Origin: Bacillus cereus G9842
Lineage (GTDB): Bacteria; Bacillota; Bacilli; Bacillales; Bacillaceae_G
Assembly: GCF_000021305.1 (NCBI RefSeq)
Contig: NC_011772.1
Location: 844,001 to 908,000 of the forward strand
Length of the DNA stretch: 64,000 bases
Direction of reading: 5' to 3'
Shown here piece after piece: positions 35,854 through 45,214 of this stretch. The notes under the pieces were generated by a model that had not been told where the DNA came from, made no database searches, and was given only the letters and a program-made list of their open reading frames with translations. Position 1 is the first letter of the stretch, and the number at the start of each line of letters is the position of its first letter. The position numbers were made by a program, and so were the translations under genes.

Positions 35854-36807
35854 TTGAATAATCATAGTAAAACACCTGCCTGTATATATACGTATGCATT
35901 TCGTGAGGAGGAGCGTGCTTTATGTTACTTGGAAATGCGCTCGTTCTTTGGAATGGAGTCCCACGTTAATATTTTAAAAAGTGATGTCAAAATTGACCCG
36001 AGTAGAAGTGCGTTTATGAAAGAGCGCGTTGAGGTTATGTATGAAGGGGACGACTTAGAAAGCATTTTAAAACAAGTGGAACAAATTGATTTGGCGGGAG
36101 CGACATTTAAAGTTATTTTCGTTAAAATCAATGACCTCGTTGGGGAGAATAAAATTGAATATGGAGAAAGACGTCTTATTGAACGAGACCTTGGCATGCA
36201 TATCGAAGGAGAAGCGGATGTTCGTAATCCAGAGCGTGTATTCGGGATTGTTCCTCTTGGAGGACGCTGGTACTTCGGGCACTATGTAGAAAGCGAACCA
36301 GTTTGGTATCATCACATAAAAAAACCGCATAGCTATTCGACATCACTTAGCACACGTGTTGCGAGATCAGTTGCAAATATCGCTGTACCAAATCCAGAGG
36401 GAGTACGAGCAATTGACCCGTGCTGCGGTATTGGAACAGTAGTAGTAGAAGCACTTTCTATGGGGATTAATATCGTTGGTAGAGATATTAATCCACTTGT
36501 AGTTCTTGGAACGAGAAAAAACATCGCACATTTTGGATTTGAAGGAACAGTAACAAAAGGACCAATTGAAGAAATTACTGAGAACTACGACGTTGCAATT
36601 ATCGATATGCCGTATGACTTATTTACGCATGCCACACCAGAAGACCAGCTCTCCATTCTTTCAAGTGCGCGCCGCATTGCTAAAAAAGTAGTCGTTGTAA
36701 CGATGGAGACAATGGATGACATGATCCATGAAGCAGGATTTGAAATTACAGATCGCTGTATTACAAGAAAAGGGTCATTTACTAGACAAATTCTTGTTTG
36801 TGAATAA
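35854..36807 (+). CDS. TRM11/UPF0020-like RNA (guanine-N2) methyltransferase
   Basis: A 317-residue protein starting at TTG 35854 behind GAGGATG. The N-terminal half (~1-160) is the family's RNA-binding-like region. The C-terminal half is a Rossmann SAM-dependent methylase with motif I AIDPCCGIGTVVVEAL, motif II-like GRDINPLVV and the catalytic motif IV DMPYDL (N/D-PP-Y class). Such proteins usually methylate tRNA or rRNA guanines; the target is not readable. Single gene with its own terminator. Confidence 0.85.
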   Translation: MNNHSKTPACIYTYAFREEERALCYLEMRSFFGMESHVNILKSDVKIDPSRSAFMKERVEVMYEGDDLESILKQVEQIDLAGATFKVIFVKINDLVGENKIEYGERRLIERDLGMHIEGEADVRNPERVFGIVPLGGRWYFGHYVESEPVWYHHIKKPHSYSTSLSTRVARSVANIAVPNPEGVRAIDPCCGIGTVVVEALSMGINIVGRDINPLVVLGTRKNIAHFGFEGTVTKGPIEEITENYDVAIIDMPYDLFTHATPEDQLSILSSARRIAKKVVVVTMETMDDMIHEAGFEITDRCITRKGSFTRQILVCE

Positions 36808-36813
36808 GAAAGG

Positions 36814-36842
36814 AAGGTCACCCGTTTGGGTGACCTTTTTAG
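36814..36842 (+). terminator. Terminator AAGGTCACCC/GGGTGACCTT
   Basis: A perfect 10-bp stem, GTTT loop and five Ts. Confidence 0.9.
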
Positions 36843-36912
36843 TGTAGTTTAATGTGTGATTGATTGGCAGTTTGTAGGCGGCGATAAGTTGATATTGTGA
36901 TAGAAGAATCTA

Positions 36913-37059
36913 TTACTGTTCTTTTAATTTCTCTTGTTGTGCAATTAATAAATTGCGTAATATGTGCCCGCGGTAACTTTCTAGTTTTCGTCCTTCATGA
37001 TAGCGTACGCCTAATTTTTTTAGTTCAGCTACGTACCAGCCTTTTGTTCCGTAGTACAT
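36913..37059 (-). CDS. Small YflJ-like (DUF2639) protein, 48 aa
   Basis: ATG 37059 with AAAAAGGAAGTGATCC upstream begins MYYGTKGWYVAELKKLGV, then HEGRKLESYR and NLLIAQQEKLKEQ. The short aromatic-then-basic plan matches the small DUF2639/YflJ family of Bacillus. The longer in-frame ORF reaching 37305 has no start signal and is not used. Function unknown; it stands alone, divergent from the proline racemase gene. Confidence 0.75.
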   Translation of the reverse strand: MYYGTKGWYVAELKKLGVRYHEGRKLESYRGHILRNLLIAQQEKLKEQ

Positions 37060-37298
37060 TGGATCACTTCCTTTTTGCTTTTGAACAGTATATGTTTGGG
37101 AGCGAAGTAACTTTACATTGAAAATAATAATGATAAAAGGAATCCTACATGTGTGTACCAGTGAAATTGCAAAGTTATCGAGGTGTTTTATAGCGTAACG
37201 TCCAAGCCGTGTATAAAAAAGTAGACAGTTGTATATGAATTTGTTGAAAAAAGAATACACATTGTCCAGGGGATTTGAAAAAAGGAATGCTATACGAT

Positions 37299-37315
37299 TT
37301 GGCATGATACTTGCG
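37299..37315 (+). promoter_or_regulatory. Sigma-54 (SigL) -24/-12 promoter
   Basis: TTGGCATGATACTTGCG fits TTGGCAC-N5-TTGCW: GG at 37301-37302 and GC at 37313-37314 are exactly 10 bases apart, as sigma-54 requires. It lies 37 bases before the proline racemase start. An enhancer-binding activator (RocR/PrdR-like) would be needed; none is encoded in the window. Confidence 0.8.
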
Positions 37316-37351
37316 TTGGAAATAGTATCAACGTATAGGGGAGAGATAGAA

Positions 37352-38356
37352 ATGAAGGTTAGTAAAATATATACAACGATTGATGCACACGTAGCTGGGG
37401 AACCGCTTCGAATTATTACGGGCGGAGTGCCAGAAATAAAAGGGGAAACGCAGTTGGAAAGACGCGCATACTGTATGAAACATTTGGATTACCTTCGTGA
37501 AGTTCTGATGTATGAACCGAGAGGGCATCACGGAATGTACGGTTGTATCATTACACCGCCAGCAAGTGCTCATGCTGATTTTGGCGTGTTATTTATGCAC
37601 AATGAAGGATGGAGTACGATGTGTGGTCATGGCATTATTGCTGTCATTACAGTTGGAATTGAAACAGGCATGTTTGAAGTAAAGGGTGAAAAACAAAAGT
37701 TCATTATTGATAGCCCGGCCGGAGAAGTTGTTGCGTATGCAAAATATAACGGGAGTGAAGTAGAATCTGTATCATTTGAAAATGTTCCTTCATTTGTATA
37801 CAAAAAAGACGTTCCTATTAAAATAGATAACTATGAATTTCAAGTAGATATTGCGTTTGGAGGAGCATTTTACGCTGTTGTAGATTGTAAAGAATTTGGT
37901 TTGAAAGTTGATTTTAAAGACTTGCCTGCTATTCAAACGTGGGGCAATAAAATTAAACATTATATAGAGAGTAAAATGGAAGTGAAACATCCACTTGAAG
38001 AAGGTTTGAAAGGAATATACGGCGTTATATTTTCAGATGAACCGAAAGAAAAAGGCGCTACGCTACGAAATGTGACGATTTTTGCTGATGGGCAAGTAGA
38101 CCGTTCTCCTTGCGGTACAGGAACTTCAGCGAGAATCGCAACTCTTTTTGAAAAAGATGCCTTACAAAAGGGAGAAATGTTCGTCCACGAATGCATTACT
38201 GATGGGAAATTCGAGGGAGAAGTATTGTCGGTAACCCTAGTAGATACATATAAAGCTGTCGTTCCGAAAGTAACGGGGCATGCATTTATTACAGGGTTTC
38301 ATCAGTTCGTTGTAGATCCGAGAGATGATTTGAACCGAGGATTTTTGTTAGGATAA
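37352..38356 (+). CDS. Proline racemase/4-hydroxyproline 2-epimerase family enzyme
   Basis: 334 residues from ATG 37352 (AGGGGAGAGATAGA upstream). Both catalytic cysteines are present: Cys91 in TMCGHG and Cys254 in [12 protein letters not shown]. That makes it a racemase/epimerase rather than a trans-3-hydroxyproline dehydratase, where the first is Ser or the second Thr. It interconverts L/D-proline or trans-4-hydroxy-L-proline and cis-4-hydroxy-D-proline. A sigma-54 promoter lies directly upstream. An ornithine-cyclodeaminase-family gene and a peptide ABC transporter follow, fitting use of collagen-derived (hydroxy)proline; the exact substrate is inferred. Confidence 0.9.
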   Translation: MKVSKIYTTIDAHVAGEPLRIITGGVPEIKGETQLERRAYCMKHLDYLREVLMYEPRGHHGMYGCIITPPASAHADFGVLFMHNEGWSTMCGHGIIAVITVGIETGMFEVKGEKQKFIIDSPAGEVVAYAKYNGSEVESVSFENVPSFVYKKDVPIKIDNYEFQVDIAFGGAFYAVVDCKEFGLKVDFKDLPAIQTWGNKIKHYIESKMEVKHPLEEGLKGIYGVIFSDEPKEKGATLRNVTIFADGQVDRSPCGTGTSARIATLFEKDALQKGEMFVHECITDGKFEGEVLSVTLVDTYKAVVPKVTGHAFITGFHQFVVDPRDDLNRGFLLG

Positions 38357-38500
38357 AGTGAAACTTTAATCAGTGGAGGGGTTCCCCACTGATTATTAGT
38401 TGAACCAATCGGGTTTTTACGGGCAGTTGATCTCCCGTGTAACTTCTTTGTCCAACCGAATTTTTAGATGGGAGTCTTACTGCCCGTTAATACGGGATAA
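38351..38500 (+). repeat. Structured interspersed repeat, copy A (bcr-type)
   Basis: About 150 bases closely matching the reverse complement of 46475-46632. It holds a hairpin CAGTGG...CCCACTG, the block TTGAACCAATCGG, and long-range arms ACGGGCAG (38419-38426) with CTGCCCGT (38480-38487). It starts on the stop codon of the racemase gene and ends at the ribosome site of the next gene. It looks like one of the dispersed B. cereus-group repeats; the bcr class is not assigned. Confidence 0.75.
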
Positions 38501-38519
38501 GAGGAGGAGGTGAACAAAT

Positions 38520-39497
38520 ATGCTAGTCATAAGCGCGAACGAACAAAGAAACTTAGTAAATATGAATGAAGTTATTGAATACGCGGCACTTGCTTTAAAA
38601 GAATTTTCCGCAGAAAGAACGATTACACCAATAAGGGGGTCATTACCATTTGCGAACGAGAAAAATACGGCATTAATTATGCCTTCAGTAGCGGAAAGGC
38701 TTGAGGCACTTGGAGTAAAAATAGTAACGGTAGTCCCGCAAAATAAACAGATAGGAAAGAAAACAATCAATGGGATTGTGATGCTATCAGACTTTCAAAC
38801 GGGAGAACCACTCGCACTTCTAGAAGGATCGTACTTAACGATGATTCGAACAGGTGCCTTATCAGGAGTAGCGACAAAATATTTAGCTCGTCATAACGCA
38901 AAAACTTTATGCATTATCGGCACGGGTGAACAAGCAAAGGGGATTGCCGAAGCAATATTTGCAGTTAGAGATATCGAAAAGGTCATTTTATACAATCGAA
39001 CAGAAGAAAAAGCGTATGCATTTGCGCAATATATACAAGAGAAATTAGGTAAACCAGCATACGTTTATAGAGATCCAAATGAAGCAATAAGCGAAGCAGA
39101 CATCATCGTCACAACTACGAACGCATCCACACCAGTCTTCTCAGAAACACTACAAAAAGGCGTCCACGTAAACGCCGTCGGCTCATTCAGACCGAGCATG
39201 CAAGAACTACCATCTCACGCCATCACAAGCGCAAACAAAGTAGTAGTCGAATCAAAAGAAGCAGCACTAGACGAAACAGGCGATCTCCAAGTTCCGATAA
39301 AAGAAGGTCTATTCAAAGCGAACGCCATTCACGCTGAACTTGGTCAAATTATAAGCGAGGAAAAAGCAGGCCGCGAAAGCGATGAAGAGATTACTATTTT
39401 CAAATCAGTTGGTTTGGCAGTAGTGGATATTATCGTTGCGAAGTATTTGTATGAGAGAGCGGTGGAGCAAGGAGTAGGGAGTAAGATTGAGTTTTGA
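38520..39497 (+). CDS. Ornithine cyclodeaminase/mu-crystallin family enzyme
   Basis: A 325-residue NAD(P)-dependent protein. The N-terminal substrate lobe contains TPIRGSLPF and GEPLALLEGSYLTMIRTGALSGVATKYLA; the Rossmann segment is LCIIGTGEQAKG, followed by YNRTEEKA, IIVTTTNASTPVF and NAVGSFRPSMQEL. The family includes ornithine cyclodeaminase, delta1-pyrroline-2-carboxylate reductase and alanine dehydrogenases. The position after a proline racemase family gene favours reduction of pyrroline-2-carboxylate in hydroxyproline/D-proline breakdown (inference). GGAGGAGGTGA precedes the ATG. It shares the sigma-54 transcript unless the intervening repeat ends it. Confidence 0.88.
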   Translation: MLVISANEQRNLVNMNEVIEYAALALKEFSAERTITPIRGSLPFANEKNTALIMPSVAERLEALGVKIVTVVPQNKQIGKKTINGIVMLSDFQTGEPLALLEGSYLTMIRTGALSGVATKYLARHNAKTLCIIGTGEQAKGIAEAIFAVRDIEKVILYNRTEEKAYAFAQYIQEKLGKPAYVYRDPNEAISEADIIVTTTNASTPVFSETLQKGVHVNAVGSFRPSMQELPSHAITSANKVVVESKEAALDETGDLQVPIKEGLFKANAIHAELGQIISEEKAGRESDEEITIFKSVGLAVVDIIVAKYLYERAVEQGVGSKIEF

Positions 39498-39522
39498 GAC
39501 TGCCTTTTGGTGGTCTTTTTAT
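39497..39522 (+). terminator. Terminator after OCD-family gene
   Basis: AGACTGCC pairs with GGTGGTCT (two G-T pairs) around TTTT, then TTTTTATTTT. Confidence 0.65.
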
Positions 39523-39598
39523 TTTATCATCCTTATAAATATATTTTATGGCAAGAATGTATTAGTAGATTGCAAACTTTCCACATTTACAAAAAAGT

Positions 39599-39668
39599 TT
39601 GACTTTACATACAGGTAGTGGTAATTTAAAACTTATAAGAAAACTCGGGATTAATTCCGAGTTTTCTT
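39599..39668 (+). promoter_or_regulatory. Promoter and leader hairpin of the peptide ABC operon
   Basis: TTGACT (39599-39604), 17 bases, TAATTT (39622-39627). Directly at the expected transcription start lies a perfect 12-bp stem AAGAAAACTCGG/CCGAGTTTTCTT (39637-39668). The stem has no T-run beyond the arm, so it may stabilise the mRNA or act as an attenuator. Confidence 0.55.
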
Positions 39669-39699
39669 ATGGGTATAAACAGTTCGAGGGGGCCGAAAG

Positions 39700-41289
39700 A
39701 TGAAACAGAAGTTATTTGCATTACCATTTGTTCTAATACTACTTATTGCATTAGCGGCTTGTTCTGGGGAAAAAGATTCTTCGAAGCAAGCGGGCACTAG
39801 TAAATCAGGGACTCCGAAAGATGGAGGAATGTTAACGATTGGTGTTAGCGATAACCCAGATACGATGAATCCGCTTTATGCGAATGATCGTGTGTCATTA
39901 ACTGTGCAGCAAGCTTTATATGCGCCGCTATATCATATGGAAGACGGTAAGAAAAAGTTTGTTCTTGCTGAGAGCTTTACGCCTTCAGAAGATCAATTAA
40001 CGTGGACATTGAAATTAAAAGATAATTTGAAATGGCATGATGGTAAGAAAATTACATCAGACGATATAGCATTTACATTCCAATCTATTTTGGATGAGAA
40101 GCAAAATAGCTCAAGTCGTGAAAACTTTATTTTTAAAGGAAAGCCGCTTGAGGTGAAAAAGGTAGATGAGTTAACAACTCAATTCGTTTTACCACAAGTA
40201 AGCGCATCTTTTGAAGGTGTGATGAATGATTTCTTCCCAATTCCGAAACATGTATTTGAAGGGGAAGCAGATTTAGCGAAGAGTAAGAAAAACTTACAGC
40301 CTGTAGGATCAGGGCCGTTTAAGTTTAAAGAGTATAAATCAGATGAGTACGTTGCATTAGATCGATTTGATGATTATGTAGGTGGGAAAGCTAAATTAGA
40401 CTCTATCGTATACCGCGTTGTAAAAGACCGTAATACAGCAAATGTTTCACTGCAAAATGGTCAAATCAACATGAAGATGATTGAGCCGCAAGACTTTAAG
40501 AAACTAGATAGCACTGGGAACTTCTCAATGGTGACATTCCCTGAAGGTAGATTATTCTACTTATCTTATAACATGAATACTGATCTTATGAAGAAAAAAG
40601 AAGTGCGCCAAGCAATTGCACATGCGTTAGATAAGAAAGAAATGATTAACTCAGCATTCGTTTCGGGTGAATTTGCAGAACCAGCAAATTCAATCTTAAC
40701 GCCAGACGCTATGTATTATGCGAAAGATATTAAAGACTATAAGTATGATAAAAAAGAAGCAAAAGATTTATTAGCAAAAGCTGGCGTGAAAGATAAGGAA
40801 AAAGTACGTGTGATGTATGTAACGAATAATAAAATTATGGAAAGCTTAGCGTTATATACACAACAAAAATTAAAAGAAGTTGGCTTAGAAGTTGAACTAA
40901 ATGCATTAGATGCTAGTGCGGCAAGTGAAAAAGGCTTAGATAAAGAGAATAAAGAATATGACATTACATTTGGTGGTTACATAATGGGACCTGAGCCAGA
41001 TTCATATAAGAGCTTATTCTTAAGCAATGCTGAATACAATTATGCACGATATAAAAACGCTGATTTCGATAAGTTATGGGAAGAAGCTGCAGTTGAGACA
41101 GATAAAACAAAACGCGCAGAGCTATACCATAAAATTCAAGAGACAGCTAGAGAAGACGTACCTTATCTACCAATCGCGTATCCGAAAGCAGTTATTGCAG
41201 TAGATAAAAAGTTTGATGGATTAAAAGAAGCGAAAGCAATTCCTGTCACAATGTTTGAAGATCTATCTAAGATTTATGAAGTGAAATAA
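39700..41289 (+). CDS. Peptide ABC transporter substrate-binding lipoprotein (OppA/DppE type)
   Basis: A 529-residue SBP family 5 protein. The lipobox LAAC (Cys ~21) anchors it outside the membrane, and the SBP_bac_5 signature region is present (LTWTLKLKDNLKWHDGKKITSDDIAFT). It delivers di/oligopeptides to the permease encoded next. Ribosome site GAGGGGG. A hairpin without T-run (AAAGAAGCTG/CAGCTTCTTT, 41298-41325) separates it from the permease genes, the usual way to make more binding protein than transporter. Peptide length and specificity are unknown; the neighbours suggest proline-rich or hydroxyproline-containing peptides. Confidence 0.92.
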   Translation: MKQKLFALPFVLILLIALAACSGEKDSSKQAGTSKSGTPKDGGMLTIGVSDNPDTMNPLYANDRVSLTVQQALYAPLYHMEDGKKKFVLAESFTPSEDQLTWTLKLKDNLKWHDGKKITSDDIAFTFQSILDEKQNSSSRENFIFKGKPLEVKKVDELTTQFVLPQVSASFEGVMNDFFPIPKHVFEGEADLAKSKKNLQPVGSGPFKFKEYKSDEYVALDRFDDYVGGKAKLDSIVYRVVKDRNTANVSLQNGQINMKMIEPQDFKKLDSTGNFSMVTFPEGRLFYLSYNMNTDLMKKKEVRQAIAHALDKKEMINSAFVSGEFAEPANSILTPDAMYYAKDIKDYKYDKKEAKDLLAKAGVKDKEKVRVMYVTNNKIMESLALYTQQKLKEVGLEVELNALDASAASEKGLDKENKEYDITFGGYIMGPEPDSYKSLFLSNAEYNYARYKNADFDKLWEEAAVETDKTKRAELYHKIQETAREDVPYLPIAYPKAVIAVDKKFDGLKEAKAIPVTMFEDLSKIYEVK

Positions 41290-41344
41290 GAAACAATAAA
41301 GAAGCTGGTGGAAATCAGCTTCTTTAGCTTGAGGGGGGAAGTTT

Positions 41345-42295
41345 GTGTATAAAGTAATTGCGAAGAGGCTTTTAAATGCAATTCCGCTTTTATTTGTTAT
41401 TTCTATTATTTCTTTTCTATTAATAAAACTAGCACCGGGGGATCCGGTTCGAAACTTTGTAACGCCAAATATGAGTCCAATTGATGTGGAGCGTATTCGC
41501 GAAAGTTTAGGACTAGATCAACCAATTTACGTGCAGTATTTTTTATGGTTAAAAAACATTTTAACAGGAAACTTTGGTTACTCACTTCAAAATCATCGTC
41601 CTGTTTTGGAACTTATCACAGAAAGATTACCTGCAACAATTGGATTAATGGGATCATCTTTACTCGTCTCATTCGTAATTGCAATACCACTTGGACTGTT
41701 TACAGGTGTGAAAAAGAATTCATTCTTTGACCGCATTGTAAACTTTATTTCATATGTTGGTATTTCTATGCCGGTTTTCTGGTTTGCACTACTATTAGTC
41801 TACTTATTCTCTTTAAAATTGAACCTACTTCCGAGTATGGGTATGCGCACCGTAGGTAAAGATTCTGTCTGGGATATTGTGCAACACGGCATTTTACCTT
41901 GCATGGTGCTTGCGTTCCAAAACGTATCTGTTTATATGAGATATATTCGTTCAAGTACGATTCAGCAATTAGAAGAAGAATATGTACAAATTCAATATGC
42001 GTACGGCGCTTCAAAGAAAACAGTGTTATTTAATCACGTACTTCGAAATGTATTAATCCCGATCATTACAATTTTCGGATTATCGATTCCAAGTTTAGTA
42101 GGTGGAGCGTTTATTACGGAAACAGTATTTTCATGGCCGGGTCTTGGTTCACTTGGGGTAAATGCTATTTTTAGATTTGATTATCCGATTATCATGGCAA
42201 TTACATTACTATCATCATTCATGTTAATTCTCGGTAACTTAATTGCTGATATTTTATATGGCGTAGTAGATCCGCGCATTCGAATGAGGGGGTGA
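41345..42295 (+). CDS. Peptide ABC transporter permease (DppB/OppB type)
   Basis: A 316-residue membrane protein with six helices, starting at GTG 41345 behind GAGGGGGGAAG. The N-terminal OppB signature FLLIKLAPGDPVRNF and the EAA cytoplasmic loop EEYVQIQYAYGASKKTVLFNHVLRN are clear, and GGAFITETVFSWPGLG is the family's conserved outer segment. It forms the heterodimeric channel with the next gene product. It lies six bases from the next gene. Confidence 0.93.
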   Translation: MYKVIAKRLLNAIPLLFVISIISFLLIKLAPGDPVRNFVTPNMSPIDVERIRESLGLDQPIYVQYFLWLKNILTGNFGYSLQNHRPVLELITERLPATIGLMGSSLLVSFVIAIPLGLFTGVKKNSFFDRIVNFISYVGISMPVFWFALLLVYLFSLKLNLLPSMGMRTVGKDSVWDIVQHGILPCMVLAFQNVSVYMRYIRSSTIQQLEEEYVQIQYAYGASKKTVLFNHVLRNVLIPIITIFGLSIPSLVGGAFITETVFSWPGLGSLGVNAIFRFDYPIIMAITLLSSFMLILGNLIADILYGVVDPRIRMRG

Positions 42296-42301
42296 TTTGG
42301 A

Positions 42302-43153
42302 ATGAATAATAGGAGATTTCAAACGATAAAACATAGCTTTACGAAAAATAAGTTTGTTGCAATGGGAGTTATTATACTTGCGATTTTAACGGTCGCATCA
42401 ATTTTCGCATTCGTATCGCCGTACGATCCTAGCAAAATGTCGATTCCAGATCGCTTACAAGAACCAAGTATGAGTCATCCTTTCGGAACGGATGATTACG
42501 GAAGGGATTACTTAACGAGAGCGTTATATGGCGGACGAGTTTCACTTGCGGTCGGTTTTCTTGCGATGGTTGTTTCTATTACAATCGGTACTGCAGTTGG
42601 AACAATTAGCGGATATTTTGGCGGAAAGTTAGACAACTTTTTAATGCGAGTTGTTGAAGTACTGATGTCAATTCCATCATTCTTTTTAATGCTACTATTA
42701 AATGCGTATTTAAAACCAGGAATTACGACGCTAGTTCTTATTATCGGATTACTAACATGGATGGACACCGCCCGTATTGTAAGGGCAGAAACGTTATCTG
42801 TAAAAGAGCGTGAGTACGTTTTATACGCAAAAGTATCAGGACAAAAATCACTTATGATTATTGTAAGACATATCATTCCTAACATTTTATCAACCATTAT
42901 TATCGCCGCGACATTAACGATTGCGACATCGATTTTAATGGAATCATCACTTAGTTTCTTAGGTTTAGGTATTAGAGAACCAGATTCTTCTTGGGGCAGC
43001 ATGCTAAACAATGCGCAAGGATATATTGGTGAAGCTTGGTATTTAACACTCTTCCCAGGATTCCTTATCCTTTTAACGGTACTTAGTTTTAACGTAATTG
43101 GTGAAGCATTGAAGAAAGCTTTCGCGCCAAAAGGAGCTGGAAATGAAAACTAA
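42302..43153 (+). CDS. Peptide ABC transporter permease (DppC/OppC type)
   Basis: A 283-residue membrane protein with six helices. The OppC N-terminal domain opens with a helix after KNKFVAMGVIILAIL, and SHPFGTDDYGRDYLTRALYGGRVSL is the diagnostic DppC/OppC segment. The EAA loop reads REYVLYAKVSGQKSLMIIVRHIIPN. It partners the preceding permease. The start follows a weak GGGGGTGATT site that overlaps the end of the previous gene. Confidence 0.93.
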   Translation: MNNRRFQTIKHSFTKNKFVAMGVIILAILTVASIFAFVSPYDPSKMSIPDRLQEPSMSHPFGTDDYGRDYLTRALYGGRVSLAVGFLAMVVSITIGTAVGTISGYFGGKLDNFLMRVVEVLMSIPSFFLMLLLNAYLKPGITTLVLIIGLLTWMDTARIVRAETLSVKEREYVLYAKVSGQKSLMIIVRHIIPNILSTIIIAATLTIATSILMESSLSFLGLGIREPDSSWGSMLNNAQGYIGEAWYLTLFPGFLILLTVLSFNVIGEALKKAFAPKGAGNEN

Positions 43154-43179
43154 AGTGTTATGTGAAAGGAGTGAGAAGC

Positions 43180-44172
43180 ATGTCTGAAAAACTATTAGAA
43201 GTGAATAATTTAAAGACTTCTTTTTTCATAGAAAGCGGAGAAGTAGAAGCAGTTCGCGGCGTTACATTTCGTTTACATAAAGGAGAAGTAGTTGGTATCG
43301 TTGGGGAATCTGGAAGCGGGAAGAGTGTAATGGCGAAGTCTGTTATGTCTCTCGTTACATCACCAGGGAAAGTGAAAGAAGGGGAAATCCTTTTTCGTAA
43401 TGAAAACATCCTTTCTAAATCTGAAAAAGAATTGCGTTCTATTAGAGGAAATCAAATTTCACTTATCTCCCAAGATCCAATGTCTGCGCTAAATCCAGTC
43501 GTGAAAATTGGAAAGCAAATGACGGAAGTAATTATACGGCATCAAAAAGTAAAAAAGAAAGAAGCAGAGCACATCGCGGTCAACTTATTAAAACAAGTCG
43601 GTCTTTCTTCACCAGAAGAAAGGGTAAAACAATATCCGCATGAACTAAGCGGCGGTATGAAGCAGCGAGTTATGATCGCAATGGCGATGTCTTGTAACCC
43701 AGATCTTCTCATTGCGGACGAACCGACGACAGCACTTGATGTAACGATACAAGCACAAATACTAGATTTAATGAAAAACTTAAAAAACGAAACGAACATG
43801 GCGTTGCTTCTTATTACGCATGACTTAGGAATAGTCGCGCAAAACTGTACACGCGTTATCGTTATGTATGGCGGGCTTATTATGGAAGAAGGACCTGTAC
43901 TTGATATTTTCCAATCGCCGAATCATCCATATACGAAAGGGTTATTAAACTCTCTGCCGAAAATATCGAACGGCGTAAAAGAAAGACTCGCGCCAATTCA
44001 AGGTGTAACGCCAAACTTATTAAACTCGCCACAAGGTTGCCCATTCGCAGAGCGTTGCCCGCATGCGATGGATATTTGTGAAAAAGAACGTCCGCCATAT
44101 TTTGAAATTGGAAACGAAAGACGTTCTATGTGTTGGTTAAATGATAGGGCGGTAGGTGATTTCCATGCATGA
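43180..44172 (+). CDS. Peptide ABC transporter ATPase (DppD/OppD type)
   Basis: About 330 residues from ATG 43180 (GAAAGGAGTGA upstream). Walker A is GESGSGKSV, the ABC signature LSGGMKQRV, Walker B LLIADEPTTALD, and the H-loop ITHD. The C-terminal oligopeptide extension has the cysteines GCPFAERCPHAMDIC...C, which in this family can bind an iron-sulfur cluster. It energises import with the next ATPase, whose start it overlaps by 8 bases. Confidence 0.93.
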   Translation: MSEKLLEVNNLKTSFFIESGEVEAVRGVTFRLHKGEVVGIVGESGSGKSVMAKSVMSLVTSPGKVKEGEILFRNENILSKSEKELRSIRGNQISLISQDPMSALNPVVKIGKQMTEVIIRHQKVKKKEAEHIAVNLLKQVGLSSPEERVKQYPHELSGGMKQRVMIAMAMSCNPDLLIADEPTTALDVTIQAQILDLMKNLKNETNMALLLITHDLGIVAQNCTRVIVMYGGLIMEEGPVLDIFQSPNHPYTKGLLNSLPKISNGVKERLAPIQGVTPNLLNSPQGCPFAERCPHAMDICEKERPPYFEIGNERRSMCWLNDRAVGDFHA

Positions 44173-45136
44173 AGAAAACTTAATTGAAGTTCGGAACTTA
44201 AAAAAGTATTTTCCTATTAAAAAAGGACTATTCGGTAGAAAAACAGAGCAATTAAAAGCAGTCGATGACCTAAGCTTCACAATTAAAAAGGGTGAAACAT
44301 TCGGGTTAGTAGGAGAATCTGGCTGCGGAAAATCAACGACAGGAAGAAGTATCATTCGCTTACATGATGTCACTTCAGGTAACGTTTTATTTGACGGAAA
44401 AGATATCGCAAGTTTAAAGGAAAGTGAACTAAAAGAATATCGAAAAAGAATGCAAATCATTTTCCAAGATCCATACGCATCATTAAACCCGGCAATGAAT
44501 GTATTCCAAATTATTAGCGAGCCAATGAACATTCACGGATCTTACGAAAAAGAAGAACAAAAAGAAATCATTTTAGACCTTCTGAAAAAGGTAGGATTAA
44601 AAGAAGAACACTTATATCGCTACCCGCACGAATTTAGCGGAGGCCAGCGCCAGCGCATTAGCATCGCGCGCGCACTATCTGTAAAACCAGACTTTATATT
44701 ATGTGACGAACCAATCTCAGCACTCGATGTCTCAGTCCAAGCACAAGTCGTAAACATGCTGCAAGACATTCAAGAAGAAACAGGAGTCACATACTTATTC
44801 ATCGCACATGACCTATCGATGGTAAGGCACATCTCAGATAGAATCGGAGTCATGTATTTAGGAAACATAGTAGAAATTGCCGACAGCGAAGACCTATACA
44901 CAAAACCGGCACATCCATACACACAAGCACTACTCTCATCTATGCCAGAACCAGATCCAACAAACACTGGGAAAGAAAGAATAATCCTAGAGGGAGAAGT
45001 ACCAAGCCCACTAAACTCACCATCCGGCTGCAAATTCAGAACGCGCTGCAAATTCGCCACTGAAAAATGCGCACAGGAAGTACCGAAGATGGTTGAGATT
45101 GCGAAGGGGCATGAGGTGGCTTGTCATTTGTTTTAG
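44165..45136 (+). CDS. Peptide ABC transporter ATPase (OppF/DppF type)
   Basis: 323 residues from ATG 44165, overlapping the previous gene. Walker A GESGCGKSTTG, signature FSGGQRQRISIARAL, Walker B FILCDEPISALDVS, H-loop IAHDLSM, and the C-terminal oligopeptide domain with GCKFRTRCKFATEKC. It is the last gene of the five-gene importer, closed by a terminator. Codon use in the final third contains more C-ending codons than its neighbours. Confidence 0.93.
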   Translation: MHEENLIEVRNLKKYFPIKKGLFGRKTEQLKAVDDLSFTIKKGETFGLVGESGCGKSTTGRSIIRLHDVTSGNVLFDGKDIASLKESELKEYRKRMQIIFQDPYASLNPAMNVFQIISEPMNIHGSYEKEEQKEIILDLLKKVGLKEEHLYRYPHEFSGGQRQRISIARALSVKPDFILCDEPISALDVSVQAQVVNMLQDIQEETGVTYLFIAHDLSMVRHISDRIGVMYLGNIVEIADSEDLYTKPAHPYTQALLSSMPEPDPTNTGKERIILEGEVPSPLNSPSGCKFRTRCKFATEKCAQEVPKMVEIAKGHEVACHLF

Positions 45137-45143
45137 GGGGAGA

Positions 45144-45173
45144 GCACTAGGGGGGACCTGGTGCTTTTTTTCT
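45144..45173 (+). terminator. Terminator of the peptide importer operon
   Basis: AGCACTAGG pairs with CCTGGTGCT (one G-T pair), loop GGGGA, then seven Ts. Confidence 0.85.
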
Positions 45174-45214
45174 TTGTAGGTGGACGTGGTGTGGGATTGG
45201 TTGTTAGTTTAGGA

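Noticed and set aside
37060..37305. N-terminal extension of the small DUF2639 ORF to 130 residues
   Set aside because: A strong ribosome site exists only before ATG 37059; the extension overlaps the sigma-54 promoter of the divergent gene and shows no protein-like features.
39637..39668. T-box or riboswitch upstream of the peptide-binding protein
   Set aside because: No T-box sequence (AGGGTGGNACCGCG) or other aptamer core was found; only a single hairpin is visible.
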